This document shows, one piece after another, positions 1-9,430 of a stretch of 64,000 nt of DNA. Source of the DNA: Erythrobacteraceae bacterium. GTDB lineage: Bacteria; Pseudomonadota; Alphaproteobacteria; Sphingomonadales; Sphingomonadaceae. How positions within the stretch are numbered: the first letter of the stretch is position 1; every line of letters starts with the position of its first letter. The position numbers and the translations under genes were made by a program. Location of the stretch: assembly GCA_002706445.1 (NCBI GenBank), contig PALE01000034.1, positions 1-64,000 on the forward strand, given 5' to 3'. The notes beneath the pieces are model-generated. The model made no database searches. It was not told where the DNA came from and saw only the letters and a program-made list of their open reading frames with translations.

Positions 1-504
1 ATCGGCCGCACCTGGCAGGTCGGCACGATCCAGGGCGACCGCGTGCTGCCTGAACGGCTCGATGCGAGCTATGTCGGTGAGGATGGCGAGAAGCACCGCC
101 CCGTCATGCTGCACCGCGCGATCTTCGGTTCTTACGAGCGTTTTATCGGCATTCTGATCGAGCACTACGCCGGTCGTCTGCCGAGCTGGCTCGCGCCGGT
201 ACAGGCGGTGGTCGCGACTATCGTCTCGGACGCGGACGGCTATGCGCATGAAGCCGTCGGAAAGCTCAAGGCCGCCGGCATCCGGGTCGAGGCCGACACG
301 CGCAACGAGAAGATCAATTACAAGGTGCGCGAGCATTCGCTGGCGAAGGTCCCGCATCTGTTGGTTGTCGGGAAACGCGAAGCCGACGAGGGTACTGTCG
401 CGGTCCGCACGCTGGGCGAGAAGGATCAGCGCGTCATGACCCTCGACGAAGCCATTGCGATGCTGACCGAAGCGGCAACCCCGCCCGACCTGCGCAGCCA
501 GTAA
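1..504 (+). CDS. thrS: Threonine--tRNA ligase, C-terminal part (5' end outside window)
   Basis: This is the end of a class II aminoacyl-tRNA synthetase that charges tRNA-Thr in the cytoplasm. The reading frame is open from base 1, so the ORF-track start at 43 is artificial. Visible are the [10 protein letters not shown] segment, the class II motif 3 region ([15 protein letters not shown]), and the C-terminal anticodon-binding domain ([34 protein letters not shown]). The His of MLHRA corresponds by recall to a zinc ligand (E. coli His511). The common Cys of the WQCGT segment is Val here; it is not a known zinc ligand, so this is not alarming. Truncation is only due to the window edge. Confidence 0.97.
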   Translation: MGRTWQVGTIQGDRVLPERLDASYVGEDGEKHRPVMLHRAIFGSYERFIGILIEHYAGRLPSWLAPVQAVVATIVSDADGYAHEAVGKLKAAGIRVEADTRNEKINYKVREHSLAKVPHLLVVGKREADEGTVAVRTLGEKDQRVMTLDEAIAMLTEAATPPDLRSQ

Positions 505-517
505 TCGCGGCTGGTCC

Positions 518-1261
518 TTGGACTTCTTCGAGAGTTTTACCGGTCTTCAGATTGCGGTTGCCGTGGCAGCCACCTTCGGTGCCGCCTTTATTCGCGGGCT
601 CACAGGCTTCGGCTTCGGCATATTGCTGGTGCCGATCCTCGCGCTTGCCCTGACCCCGGTCGAGGCTGTGCTGGCGGTAAATGTGATGGCGGGGTTGGTC
701 GCGCTGACCGACATCCGCCTGATCCTGCGCGAAGCCGAAAAGAGCGCAATCGTGATTTCGGCGCTGGTCGTTGTCGGGACACCGCTCGGCTTGCTGCTGC
801 TCGAGGCAACGCCCAATGCGCTGGCCCGCCTGATCATCGCGCTGATCGCTCTGTCAGCGTTTTTCGCGGTGCTTCTGCCCAAGCGCGGCGCAGACCAGCC
901 CGGACATCTGACGACGGGAGCGGTCGGATTGTCGGCAGGTTTGCTGACCGGCTTTGCGGCGATGCCGGGGCCGCCGGTGGTGCCTTACTATGTCGGGCGC
1001 CATATTCCGCGCATGACCGCCAAGGCGTCGATGATCGGGATATTCGGGGTCGCGGCAGCAGCGGGTGTCGGATCGGGCGCGGCTATTGGGGCGCTCGAAT
1101 GGCAGGTGCTTGTTCTGGGTCTGTCGCTGTTTCCGCTGGTGCTGCTGGGCAATTGGATCGGCAGCCTTGCGTTCGGCAAGGTCAACGATACGCACTGGCG
1201 CATCTGTGTCGGAACGGTGCTCGGCGCAACGGCAATCGCCGCATTGCTCAAGCTGGTTTAG
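518..1261 (+). CDS. TSUP/TauE-SafE family membrane permease
   Basis: A 247-residue polytopic membrane protein of the TSUP family (PF01925), whose members export or import sulfite, sulfonates or other small anions across the inner membrane. The family hallmarks are an early GLTGFGFGILLVPIL segment, about seven or eight hydrophobic helices, and a second half starting near GLLTGFAAMPGPPVVPYY. The start is a TTG 13 bases after the thrS stop; the ribosome site is weak, so the exact start is uncertain. The substrate cannot be told from sequence. It lies downstream of thrS on the same strand and may be read through from it. Confidence 0.85.
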   Translation: MDFFESFTGLQIAVAVAATFGAAFIRGLTGFGFGILLVPILALALTPVEAVLAVNVMAGLVALTDIRLILREAEKSAIVISALVVVGTPLGLLLLEATPNALARLIIALIALSAFFAVLLPKRGADQPGHLTTGAVGLSAGLLTGFAAMPGPPVVPYYVGRHIPRMTAKASMIGIFGVAAAAGVGSGAAIGALEWQVLVLGLSLFPLVLLGNWIGSLAFGKVNDTHWRICVGTVLGATAIAALLKLV

Positions 1262-1392
1262 AAGGGAAGCGCTTTTCCAGCGAGGATGAGCGCCGATGCG
1301 CAACCCAGCACAATTGCGCTGCTCAGCACCCCAGTCTGGCGCTGACGGGCTTCGACAAGGGCGCTGCGGGTAAGGGCAATGGCTTTGCTCAT
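1258..1392 (-). CDS. Putative 44-aa single-span membrane protein
   Basis: A short ORF below the ORF-track cut-off, read leftward after the agmatine deiminase gene. It would encode a basic N-terminus (MSKAIALTRSALVEARQRQ) followed by one hydrophobic helix (VLSSAIVLGCASALILAG). A GAGGCG sequence lies about 11 bases upstream of the ATG. Its stop overlaps the end of the TSUP gene on the other strand. I recognise no family. The composition is protein-like, but coding status is only a reasonable guess. Confidence 0.4.
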   Translation of the reverse strand: MSKAIALTRSALVEARQRQTGVLSSAIVLGCASALILAGKALPF

Positions 1393-1445
1393 AGTGCCCA
1401 AGCATCGCCTCAAAATCCTAACGGACCGTTAAGGCGCGACCTCGG

Positions 1446-2423
1446 TCACGCTGAGGGCATTTGCTGGCTCGCACAGTGGAACCCGCCGCCGCCAGCGAGC
1501 ACGGCATCCCCCGGAAGGCCAATGGTGGCGCGATCCGGAAAGAGTTCGGCAATTGCTGCGACGCCAGCCTCGTCATGTGGAGAGCCGAAGGTCGGCACCA
1601 CGACGAGATTCGTGGTGATCGCAAAGTTCACATAGCTCGCAGGCTCGATCGTACCGTCGCGGACAATGAGGCCGGGAGAGGGGATTGTGGCAATGTCGAC
1701 TCCGAAAGCCTCAGCGCGGCGTTTTGCGTCCTCGTAGATCGCCGCGTTGGGATCGTCCGCGCCTGTGGCTTCGGGCACGACCAAACGGTTCGGCGCCACG
1801 AAACGCGCAAGATTGTCAACATGGCCGTCGGTATGATCGTTGATCAGCCCGTCCCCGAGCCACAGCACCCGATCATAGCCTAGCATCCGGTGGAGCTCGG
1901 TCTCGATTTCACCGCGATCCATGTCCGGATTGCGATTTGGGTTGAGGAGGCACTGCTCGGTCGTCGCGACCAGTCCCGTGCCATCGCCGTCAACCGCGCC
2001 GCCTTCCAAGATCATCGGCGAAGCTTCAAGCGCCAGTCCGGCATCGCGCGCAAGTTCCGCACCGATCTCCTGATCGCCCGGCATCAGATATTTGCCGCCC
2101 CAGCCATTGAAGCCGAAGCGCCGTGCCGAGCGCCCAGCGCCATCGGCAACGATCAGCGGCCCTGTATCGCGCAGCCAGATGTCGCCATAGGTGCGCCGCT
2201 CGAGCGTGACCTTTCCGCTGACCAGCGAGGCAGCGCGGGCTTCATTGGCCGCGTCGCGCACCAGCAGCCGCACCTCTTGCCCGCTTTCGGCAACAGCATT
2301 GGCGAACGCGGCCATCTGTTCCTGCGCAGGCTCGAGCCAGCCCGGCCATTCCTCGGTCAGATGCGGAAAGCCGATCCACAGCCAGTCCTGCGGCGCCCAC
2401 TCTGGCGGCATCAGTCCTGTCAT
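1446..2423 (-). CDS. aguA: Agmatine deiminase family protein
   Basis: A 325-residue member of the agmatine/peptidyl-arginine deiminase family (PF04371). It would hydrolyse agmatine to N-carbamoylputrescine and ammonia in the putrescine pathway. Family motifs are in order: GDIWLRDTGP near residue 83, a substrate-binding EGGAVDGDG, the catalytic NDHTDGHVDN, and the nucleophile Cys in GGGGFHCASQQ near the C-terminus. The length is slightly short for the family (about 340-370). It starts about 30 bases downstream of the M28 peptidase stop on the same strand, so the two may be co-transcribed. No N-carbamoylputrescine amidase gene lies next to it in this window. Confidence 0.9.
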   Translation of the reverse strand: MTGLMPPEWAPQDWLWIGFPHLTEEWPGWLEPAQEQMAAFANAVAESGQEVRLLVRDAANEARAASLVSGKVTLERRTYGDIWLRDTGPLIVADGAGRSARRFGFNGWGGKYLMPGDQEIGAELARDAGLALEASPMILEGGAVDGDGTGLVATTEQCLLNPNRNPDMDRGEIETELHRMLGYDRVLWLGDGLINDHTDGHVDNLARFVAPNRLVVPEATGADDPNAAIYEDAKRRAEAFGVDIATIPSPGLIVRDGTIEPASYVNFAITTNLVVVPTFGSPHDEAGVAAIAELFPDRATIGLPGDAVLAGGGGFHCASQQMPSA

Positions 2424-2455
2424 GGATCGGCTCTCTTGCTACTCAATTGTGCGGA

Positions 2456-4159
2456 TCAGCAGCCGGTATCGGCGCTGGCGCAGCTTTCGTCGCGGGTGGC
2501 TTTGAATTCGTCACCCTCGTTCCAGTTCGGCCAGCTCGTGCTCATCGCCATCATCCGGCCGATGCGATAGAACAGCTGGAGATCGGCCATCACGCCCGAC
2601 CAGTCCCACTCTTCGTTGAACTCGTCCTTCGGCCCGTGATAGCGGTTTTCGGTGTAGTCGGCCGCAACCGCAGCACCGGCTTCCTTGCCGCCGTCGATCA
2701 GATCTTCGCCGCCATCGATGTAAAGCATCGGGACGCCCTGCTTGGCGAAAGCGAAGTGGTCGGAGCGGTAGTAGTAACCCGCTTCAGGCTTCGGATTGGG
2801 CGTTGCGACGCGGCTGTCGGCCATGAGTGCTGCATCAAGGAAAGCATCGAGCTGCGATTTGCCCGGCCCGACGACCGTCACGTCCTTGGCCGGACCTGCG
2901 ACCTGAAACGCGTCCATGTTGATCCCGCCCACGGTCTTGTCGAGCGGGAAGATCGGGTTGGCGGCATAGTAATAGGCCCCCAGCAGTCCGGATTCCTCCG
3001 CGGTCACCGCAAGGAAGACGAGGCTGCGACGCGGTGCGCCTGCCTTCGCATGCGCTTCGGCAAGCGTCACCAGTGCAGCGGTGCCGGTCGCATTGTCGAC
3101 TGCGCCGTTGCAGATGTCGTCGCCATCAGGTGCAGGCGTGCAACGTCCGAGGTGATCCCAGTGCGCGGTATGAATGACATATTCTTCCGGCGCTTCGGTG
3201 CCGGGAAGGACGCCGATCACGTTCTTCGAGGCAAACTTGCGAATGTCGTTCTGGAAGCTGGTCGAAGCGGTCATGCCGAGTTCGACCGGCTTGAAACCCT
3301 TCTGTTTGGCAGCGGCGCTCAGCTCGTCGAGGTCTTGCCCTGCGGCGGCAAGGATTTCGCGGGCGACGTCGTTCTGCACCCAGCCGTTCATCATCGTGCG
3401 CGCAGGCGGGTTCTCGCCATATTCGGGGTAGGCTTGCGGGCCCGACCACGAGCTTTCGACAACGCTCCAGCCATAGCTGGCGGGTTCAGTGTCGTGGACG
3501 ATGATCGCAGCCGCTGCACCCTGACGCGCGGCCTCTTCATACTTGTAGGTCCAGCGACCGTAGAAGGTCATCGCGCGGCCATTGAACGTGCCTTCGAGGC
3601 CTTCGGTTTCATAATCGGGATCGTTGACGAGAATGACCACCGTCTTGCCGGTGACATCGACGCCTTCATAGTCGTTCCAGCCGCGCTCGGGCGCGTTGAT
3701 GCCGTAACCGACGAAAACCATCTCGCTGTTCGCGACCTGTGTCGCGGCATCTTCGCGATAGGTCACACCGACCCATTCGCTGCCGAAGTCATAGACCAGA
3801 TCGGTGTCGCCATTGGTGATGGTGAGCGGTGCGAAGTTCTTGCCGGTAATCTCGACCAGCGGAACGTCCTGAACCCAGCTGTCGCCATTGCCCGGCTGAA
3901 GTCCGGCGGCGGCGAAGCGTTCGGTCAGCAGCGCGACGGTCAGTTCCTCGCCCTTGCTGCCCGGCATGCGGCCTTCGAACTCGTCGCTCGACAGGATGCG
4001 GGTGACGTCCTTCATCGTGTCTTCGGACAGGTCGCCGGCTTCGACTTCGGGAATGTCGAGCGCGGGTGCGGTGTCGCCGCCAGGCAGAGCATCGCAGCCC
4101 GCCAGCGCAAGCGCTGTTGCAGTTGCCAGCGCGAAGGGCGCTATTGCGCGTTTGATCAT
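2456..4159 (-). CDS. M28 family metallopeptidase lipoprotein
   Basis: A 567-residue exported zinc peptidase. The ATG at 4159 is preceded by GAGGAA, and the protein opens with a lipoprotein signal (ALALAGC, Cys22), so the longer track ORF is rejected. A protease-associated (PA) domain is inserted between the start and the catalytic region. Zinc-ligand regions typical of M28 follow: HTAHWDHLG, NGAVDNATGTAAL, AVTAEESGLLGA, MDAF and SDHFAFAKQGVPMLY. The family covers aminopeptidases and carboxypeptidases, and the actual substrate is unknown. It is probably anchored in the outer membrane facing the periplasm. It is divergent from glnE. Confidence 0.92.
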   Translation of the reverse strand: MIKRAIAPFALATATALALAGCDALPGGDTAPALDIPEVEAGDLSEDTMKDVTRILSSDEFEGRMPGSKGEELTVALLTERFAAAGLQPGNGDSWVQDVPLVEITGKNFAPLTITNGDTDLVYDFGSEWVGVTYREDAATQVANSEMVFVGYGINAPERGWNDYEGVDVTGKTVVILVNDPDYETEGLEGTFNGRAMTFYGRWTYKYEEAARQGAAAAIIVHDTEPASYGWSVVESSWSGPQAYPEYGENPPARTMMNGWVQNDVAREILAAAGQDLDELSAAAKQKGFKPVELGMTASTSFQNDIRKFASKNVIGVLPGTEAPEEYVIHTAHWDHLGRCTPAPDGDDICNGAVDNATGTAALVTLAEAHAKAGAPRRSLVFLAVTAEESGLLGAYYYAANPIFPLDKTVGGINMDAFQVAGPAKDVTVVGPGKSQLDAFLDAALMADSRVATPNPKPEAGYYYRSDHFAFAKQGVPMLYIDGGEDLIDGGKEAGAAVAADYTENRYHGPKDEFNEEWDWSGVMADLQLFYRIGRMMAMSTSWPNWNEGDEFKATRDESCASADTGC

Positions 4160-4276
4160 GGAAAATTCCTCATTTCGCATTCGAACAATGTGTAGCGAAT
4201 ATGGCGTGGGCTTCTCGCAGAGCTTGGGGGAAGTCGCAAGCTTGCAGGTGCGCCGCCGCATCGCCAAAGGAGAGGT

Positions 4277-6994
4277 ATGACGACACCCCATTGGAGCGGA
4301 GCACTCGAGCGCGCGCGCAGCCATGCGCCCTTCCTTGCGCGCTCGCTCGATCGGCAGGAGGAACTCGCCGCGTTGTTGGCGGCCGGCAAGGGTGAGGCGG
4401 CGCTTGAATGGGCGAGGGCGCGCGGCGAGCATGACGACGCCGAGATCGGTCTCCGCCGTCATCGCCTTGGCCTAGCGACGGCGCTGGCAATCGGCGATCT
4501 GGCCGGCGCATTCCCGCTTTCGCGCGTGCTCGCGGAGTTGAGCGGCTTTGCCGATCACGCGCTCGACCGGGCGATCCGTGCCGCTATCGAGGAGCGCACG
4601 GGCGAGGCGAGCGCTGAAGGAATGATTGCGCTCGCGCTCGGCAAGCAGGGCGCGGGCGAACTGAACTATTCGTCCGACATCGACCCGATCCTCCTCTACG
4701 AACCCGACCGCCTGCCGCGCCGCGATAGCGACGATCCGGGCGAGGCGGCGCAGCGCTATGCGCGGCGCGTGGTCAAATTGCTCTCCGACAACACGGCGGA
4801 AGGCTATGTCCTGCGGGTCGATCTGAGGCTGCGTCCGGCAAGCGAGATCAGCCCTCTCGCGGTTCCGCGCGGCTCCGCCCTGGCGCATTATCAGGGGCAG
4901 GCGCTTGCATGGGAACGTGCCGCTTTCATTCGCGCCCGTGCGGCTGCGGGCGATATAGAAGCGGGTGAAGACTTTCTGGCGGAAATTGCGCCTTTTGTAT
5001 GGCGGCAAGCGCTCGACTTTGGCGCAATCGAGGAAATCCGCGCGCTGACCCTGCGTATTCGCGAAAGCTATGAAGGCACCCGCCGACCCGGCCCCGGTTT
5101 CGACATCAAGCGCGGGCGCGGCGGTATCCGCGAGATCGAGTTTTTCGCGCAGACCCATCAGCTGATCCACGGCGGGCGTGACCGTTCGCTGCGAGTGCGC
5201 GGGACGCGAGCGGCGCTCGATGCACTGGCAGGAGCGGGCCGGATCGAAGCTGATGAGGCGCGTATCTTGGGCGAAGGGTATGACCGGCTGCGCGTGATCG
5301 AACACCGCTTGCAGATGGTTAACGACCGCCAGACCCACTCTCTGCCCGAAGGCGACGCGCTTGACAACGTCGCGCGGCTCGACGGGCTGGAGGACGGCGC
5401 GGCGCTCGTTGCCGAATTGACCGAACTGACCGACCGCACCGGGCGTATCTACGAAGGTTTGATCGGCGAAGAGCAGCGTGCCGTTTCAGCCGTGCCAAAA
5501 GCCTCCGAGCGCGCCGCCTCGCTCGACACGCTCGGTTTCGACAATCCCGAAGCGCTTGCCGCGCGGATCGAAGAATGGCGCGACGGGCGCTACGCCTCGA
5601 TCCGGTCGCCACAGGCACTGGCCGCGTTCGACCAGATGTTGCCGCAGCTGCTCGAAGCGATTGCCAAGAGCGATGACCCCGAACGCGCCCTGTCGCGTTG
5701 GCAGGGAATATTGGAGCGGGCGACGTCGGCGATCACATTGTTCCGCTTGCTCGCTGCCGAACCCGATTTGCTCGACCGCCTCGTCGCCGCGCTCACACTC
5801 TCGCCGATTCTGGCCGACGAACTGGCGCGCAGACCCGAGACGCTCGATGTGCTGATCGACCGCGAAGAGATCGCGTTCGACGGTTTGTTCAAGGCAACGC
5901 TCGAGCAGATGCACGCAAGCTGCGAGCGCGACGATTACGAGGCTCGGCTCGACGCCATCCGCCATGTGACCAGCGAAGCGCGCTTCACGCTGGGCATCGG
6001 ACTGATCGCAGCCGACTACAAGCCTTCGCGGATCGGCGCTGCTCTCTCGCATACGGCGGAAGCCGCGATTGCGGTCGCGCATGAGGCTGCCGCGCGCGAG
6101 TTCGCTCTTAATCACGGTAGCATCGAAGGCAGCGAACTGGTGGTCGTCGGGCTGGGACGGCTTGGTGGCGGGGCGCTGACCCATGCGTCGGACCTCGACA
6201 TGATCTACCTCTTCACCGGAGATTTCTCTGCCCAGTCGGATGGCAAACGTCCGCTGGGGGCAACGCTCTACTACAATCGTCTGGCAAGCCGGGTCAGTGC
6301 AGCGCTTTCGGTGCCGACAGCACAAGGCCCGCTGTACGAGATCGACACGCGCCTGCGCCCGCAGGGCAAGCAAGGTCCGTTAGCGGTATCGGTCGAGGCT
6401 TTCGACAAATACCAGCGCGAGAGCGCGTGGACGTGGGAGCACATGGCGCTCAACCGGGCGCGGGTGCTGGTCGGGTCCGAAGCGGCGCGCGAAGCGGTCG
6501 AGGCGGCGATCTCTGCGGTGAAGTGCCAACCCCGCGATGCCCAGACCTTGCGCAAGGACGTGCTTAAGATGCGCGCCGAAATCGCCCGCCACAAACCTCC
6601 GCGCGGCGAGATCGACGTCAAGCTGCTGCGCGGCGGGTTGGTGGACGTCGAGTTCCTTGTCCATTTCCTGCAATTGCGAGACGCGGCCACGCTCGCGGAG
6701 CAGACGCCGCAGATGCTTGATCCCGATTTCTCGGTCGCGATTCCGGCTCTGGTAAAGCTTGGCTGCGTTTCCGGGGACTTGTGGACCGCCTATGACGTGC
6801 TGACCGATATGTTGGTCGCAGGCCGGTTGCTTGCGCCCGACGGCAAGGAGCCGCCGCCTGCCGCAGCCAAGGCCCTTGCGCGAGCCTGCCAATGCGATAG
6901 CTACGCCGCGCTCTGCGCCCGCATCGCGGACGCCCGCAAGGTCGTTGCGATGAGCTGGGCGCAAACCTTCGAACAGGAACTGGAGTTGGATTGA
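4277..6994 (+). CDS. glnE: Bifunctional glutamine synthetase adenylyltransferase/deadenylase
   Basis: A 905-residue GlnE that adds AMP to, or removes it from, glutamine synthetase in response to PII and glutamine. Two nucleotidyltransferase domains are seen. The N-terminal one has GELNYSSDIDPILLYEP and the C-terminal one has GLGRLGGGALTHASDLDMIYLF, both with the paired acidic residues for metal binding. Each is followed by a helical domain with RGGIREIEF or RGGLVDVEF. The length is a little under the usual 940-980. The start ATG has a strong AAAGGAGAG site. The stop overlaps the next start (ATGA), so translation is coupled to bcp. Confidence 0.97.
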   Translation: MTTPHWSGALERARSHAPFLARSLDRQEELAALLAAGKGEAALEWARARGEHDDAEIGLRRHRLGLATALAIGDLAGAFPLSRVLAELSGFADHALDRAIRAAIEERTGEASAEGMIALALGKQGAGELNYSSDIDPILLYEPDRLPRRDSDDPGEAAQRYARRVVKLLSDNTAEGYVLRVDLRLRPASEISPLAVPRGSALAHYQGQALAWERAAFIRARAAAGDIEAGEDFLAEIAPFVWRQALDFGAIEEIRALTLRIRESYEGTRRPGPGFDIKRGRGGIREIEFFAQTHQLIHGGRDRSLRVRGTRAALDALAGAGRIEADEARILGEGYDRLRVIEHRLQMVNDRQTHSLPEGDALDNVARLDGLEDGAALVAELTELTDRTGRIYEGLIGEEQRAVSAVPKASERAASLDTLGFDNPEALAARIEEWRDGRYASIRSPQALAAFDQMLPQLLEAIAKSDDPERALSRWQGILERATSAITLFRLLAAEPDLLDRLVAALTLSPILADELARRPETLDVLIDREEIAFDGLFKATLEQMHASCERDDYEARLDAIRHVTSEARFTLGIGLIAADYKPSRIGAALSHTAEAAIAVAHEAAAREFALNHGSIEGSELVVVGLGRLGGGALTHASDLDMIYLFTGDFSAQSDGKRPLGATLYYNRLASRVSAALSVPTAQGPLYEIDTRLRPQGKQGPLAVSVEAFDKYQRESAWTWEHMALNRARVLVGSEAAREAVEAAISAVKCQPRDAQTLRKDVLKMRAEIARHKPPRGEIDVKLLRGGLVDVEFLVHFLQLRDAATLAEQTPQMLDPDFSVAIPALVKLGCVSGDLWTAYDVLTDMLVAGRLLAPDGKEPPPAAAKALARACQCDSYAALCARIADARKVVAMSWAQTFEQELELD

Positions 6995-7467
6995 TGACAG
7001 ATTTTGCCGCAGCCGGTGACACCATGCCCGATATCGCACTTGAAACCCCCGACGGTGGCAGCGTCAAACCGTCCGACTACAAGGGCAAGAAGCTGGTCGT
7101 ATTCTTCTATCCCAAGGACAATACGCCCGGATGCACGACCGAGGCGAAGGACTTCACCGCGCTGAAGCCGGAATTCGACAAGGCTGGGGTGGAACTTCTC
7201 GGCGTGAGCAAGGATTCGCCCAAGAAACACCAGAACTTCATCGCCAAACACGATCTCACCACCCCGCTGGCAACCGATGCCGAGGAAGGCGGACTGTCCG
7301 ATGCGCTTGGTGTGTGGACCGAGAAGAAGATGTACGGAAAGACCTTCATGGGCATGGTCCGCACCACCTATCTGATCGGCGAAGACGGCAAGATCGCGCA
7401 GGTCTGGAACAAGGTGAAGGTCAAAGGCCACGCCGAGGAAGTGCTGGCGGGTGCCAAGGCGCTGTAA
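6994..7467 (+). CDS. bcp: Thioredoxin-dependent peroxiredoxin, Bcp/PrxQ type, single Cys
   Basis: A 157-residue peroxiredoxin that reduces hydroperoxides. The peroxidatic Cys is in NTPGCTTEAKDF. The resolving Cys that many PrxQ proteins have five residues later is Lys here, and the protein has no other Cys, so it should act as a 1-Cys enzyme needing an external thiol. The ATG at 6994 overlaps the glnE stop; the TTG at 6991 in the track is not needed. The ferritin-like gene follows after 5 bases. Confidence 0.95.
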   Translation: MTDFAAAGDTMPDIALETPDGGSVKPSDYKGKKLVVFFYPKDNTPGCTTEAKDFTALKPEFDKAGVELLGVSKDSPKKHQNFIAKHDLTTPLATDAEEGGLSDALGVWTEKKMYGKTFMGMVRTTYLIGEDGKIAQVWNKVKVKGHAEEVLAGAKAL

Positions 7468-7472
7468 GCGGA

Positions 7473-8264
7473 ATGGAAAGCGTATCCTCTGCCATCCGCA
7501 AGGCGCTGCTCACCGGCGAGCCGCGCGCCAAGTGCTTTGCCGCGCGCGATGTCGCGCGCCGCTGGCGGATGGGGAAGCTTGCTTTCGAGTTCGATACACC
7601 GATGCCCGCCGCGCCAGCCTGGCCGCTCGAACCTGAATTGCTACCGCCCAACCGTATGCCCAAACGCGGCAAGTTCGGGTCCGAGCGCGGGCGGATCGCG
7701 CTGTGGCACAGCCTTGCGCATATCGAGTTCGTCGCAATCGATCTCGCGCTCGACATGGCAGGGCGGTTCGGTGCGGAGATGGGCGAGGAGTTCGTCTCGG
7801 ACTTTCTCTCGGTCGCAGCAGACGAGGCGATGCATTACGCACTGCTGGCGCGAAAGCTCGAAACAATCGGCAGCCACTACGGCGCGCTACCGGCGCATGC
7901 AGGGCTTTGGGAGGCCGCTCACACGACCCGCCACGATGTCGCGGCACGACTGGCGATCGTGCCGATGGTGCTCGAAGCACGCGGTCTTGATGTCACACCT
8001 GCCACTTTAGAGCGCGTAAAGGCGGCCGGCGACGATCACGGTGCACGCATTCTCGCCCGCATCCTTGACGACGAAATCCGTCATGTCGGATTCGGGACCA
8101 AGCACTTTCTGGCGATCGCAGAGAATCTGAAAAAAGATCCCGCCACCTCTTGGAAATCCTTGGTGAGCACCTACTTTCGGGGTGCGGTTAAGCCACCGTT
8201 CAACGACTCAGCGCGTCTTGCTGCCGGACTGTCGCGTGAGTTTTACGAAGGTGTTGCGAATTAA
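7473..8264 (+). CDS. Ferritin-like DUF455 domain protein
   Basis: A 263-residue protein of the DUF455 family (PF04305), a four-helix ferritin-like fold. Candidate metal ligands are in helices with HIEFVAIDLALD, DEAMHYALLARKLE and DDEIRHVGFGTKHF. Some relatives are described as tRNA-modifying or oxygen-dependent diiron enzymes, but the function of this member is unknown. The true start is ATG 7473; the longer 377-residue track ORF runs through bcp in another frame. It is third in the glnE-bcp operon, which suggests co-expression and not a shared pathway. Confidence 0.85.
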   Translation: MESVSSAIRKALLTGEPRAKCFAARDVARRWRMGKLAFEFDTPMPAAPAWPLEPELLPPNRMPKRGKFGSERGRIALWHSLAHIEFVAIDLALDMAGRFGAEMGEEFVSDFLSVAADEAMHYALLARKLETIGSHYGALPAHAGLWEAAHTTRHDVAARLAIVPMVLEARGLDVTPATLERVKAAGDDHGARILARILDDEIRHVGFGTKHFLAIAENLKKDPATSWKSLVSTYFRGAVKPPFNDSARLAAGLSREFYEGVAN

Positions 8265-8422
8265 CGAATCGCCGCAATAACGGTCCTCACACCGCCGGAA
8301 GCGAGATTCCGGCAAACGGTTGAAGCGTGCCGCCGGGCCAGTAAGAGCCCTCCATCAAGCACCAGGCGCGATCGACCAAACGCAAAGAATGGCGTCCAAA
8401 CGCCAGTCAGGACCGGGTCAAT

Positions 8423-9184
8423 ATGAATTCGCGCATCATGCGTTCTGTTTCCAAGCTCGCCGCCGCACTCGGCGTCGCGACCACGCTCATCGCTGCAAGC
8501 CCCGCGATGGCCAATAGCTCCGCCAACGCCGCAGCAGCCGACATCACCGAACCCGTTCGCGAAGCGCAGGACGAAGGCTACGGCAATTCCGACGAACGCT
8601 TCAGCGAACTCTTCGCAAGCTGGTCGACTATTGAATCTGCTGCACCGGAAACGCCGGGCGCGCCTGCCACCATTATTGAACGCTCGACCGTTTCGGTTCC
8701 CTCGCGCATGCCGCTTGAAGGTTCGCGGATGAGCAGCGGCTACGGAATGCGCGACCATCCGGTTCTGCGCCAGCGTCGCAATCACAAGGGTGTCGATCTG
8801 GCCGCCCCGACCGGCACGCCGATTTACGCGACTGCCGACGGTATCGTGGGCCGCGCCGACTGGTTTTCCAGCTACGGCCTTTTCGTCAGCATCGATCATG
8901 GTGCCGATCTCGAAACCCGTTACGCACACATGTCGCGCCTTGCAGTCGCTGCGGGTGATCGCGTGAACAAGGGCGACGTAATCGGCTATGTCGGTTCGAC
9001 CGGCCGCTCGACTGGTCCGCACCTTCACTATGAAGTGCGCGTCGATGGGCTTGCGGTTAACCCGATTCCCTATATGAAGGAATCCGAAGAGCAGACTCGA
9101 CTGGCCCAGATTGAAGCTGAAGCCGAGAGTCAGGCTAACATGCTGCCGGGTCGGCGTCGTGTTGGTGCGCTCAGCGGCGAGTAA
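8423..9184 (+). CDS. Secreted M23 (LytM) family peptidase
   Basis: A 253-residue periplasmic protein with a signal peptide ending near ASPAMA-NSS. A short linker leads to a LytM/M23 domain at about residues 95-220. The zinc site is complete: the H and D in NHKGVDLAAPTGTP and the HxH in TGPHLHYEVR. Such enzymes cut peptide cross-links in peptidoglycan, or serve as LytM activators when the zinc ligands are missing, which is not the case here. A clear terminator follows at 9247-9274, so this is probably a single-gene unit. Confidence 0.93.
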   Translation: MNSRIMRSVSKLAAALGVATTLIAASPAMANSSANAAAADITEPVREAQDEGYGNSDERFSELFASWSTIESAAPETPGAPATIIERSTVSVPSRMPLEGSRMSSGYGMRDHPVLRQRRNHKGVDLAAPTGTPIYATADGIVGRADWFSSYGLFVSIDHGADLETRYAHMSRLAVAAGDRVNKGDVIGYVGSTGRSTGPHLHYEVRVDGLAVNPIPYMKESEEQTRLAQIEAEAESQANMLPGRRRVGALSGE

Positions 9185-9246
9185 GCTGCGACAAGGAATG
9201 CCCGCCTGGAAGCGGGGTCGGACATTGGAGAGGGTGTCCGAGTATG

Positions 9247-9274
9247 GGCGGCGGGTTTTCCCGCCGCCTTTTTT
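9247..9274 (+). terminator. Rho-independent terminator after the M23 gene
   Basis: A 9-bp perfect GC stem (GGCGGCGGG/CCCGCCGCC) with a TTTT loop is followed by six T residues. It lies about 60 bases past the peptidase stop. Confidence 0.93.
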
Positions 9275-9430
9275 ATGTGCGCGGCTCGTGCGCGAATTCT
9301 CGCAATCAGTTGCAATTCCGCATTGATTTTCGCTTGAGTGCCCGCGGTGCTTCGCTAGTCTCACCCGCAAGGATCAGCCGCCTTTCCGCAGCCCGGAGCT
9401 CGGAAACGGACAGCTGCCAGGGAGAGACAC

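Noticed and set aside
1-60. Missing Cys in the Thr[10 protein letters not shown] segment read as a dead enzyme
   Set aside because: That Cys is not a known zinc ligand; the ligand His in the next motif is kept.
2447-4195. 582-residue ORF antisense to the M28 peptidase
   Set aside because: It mirrors a clear gene on the other strand; GC-rich codon bias creates such shadows.
7131-8264. Long 377-residue start for the DUF455 gene
   Set aside because: The first part lies in another frame of bcp; ATG 7473 follows the bcp stop and fits the family.
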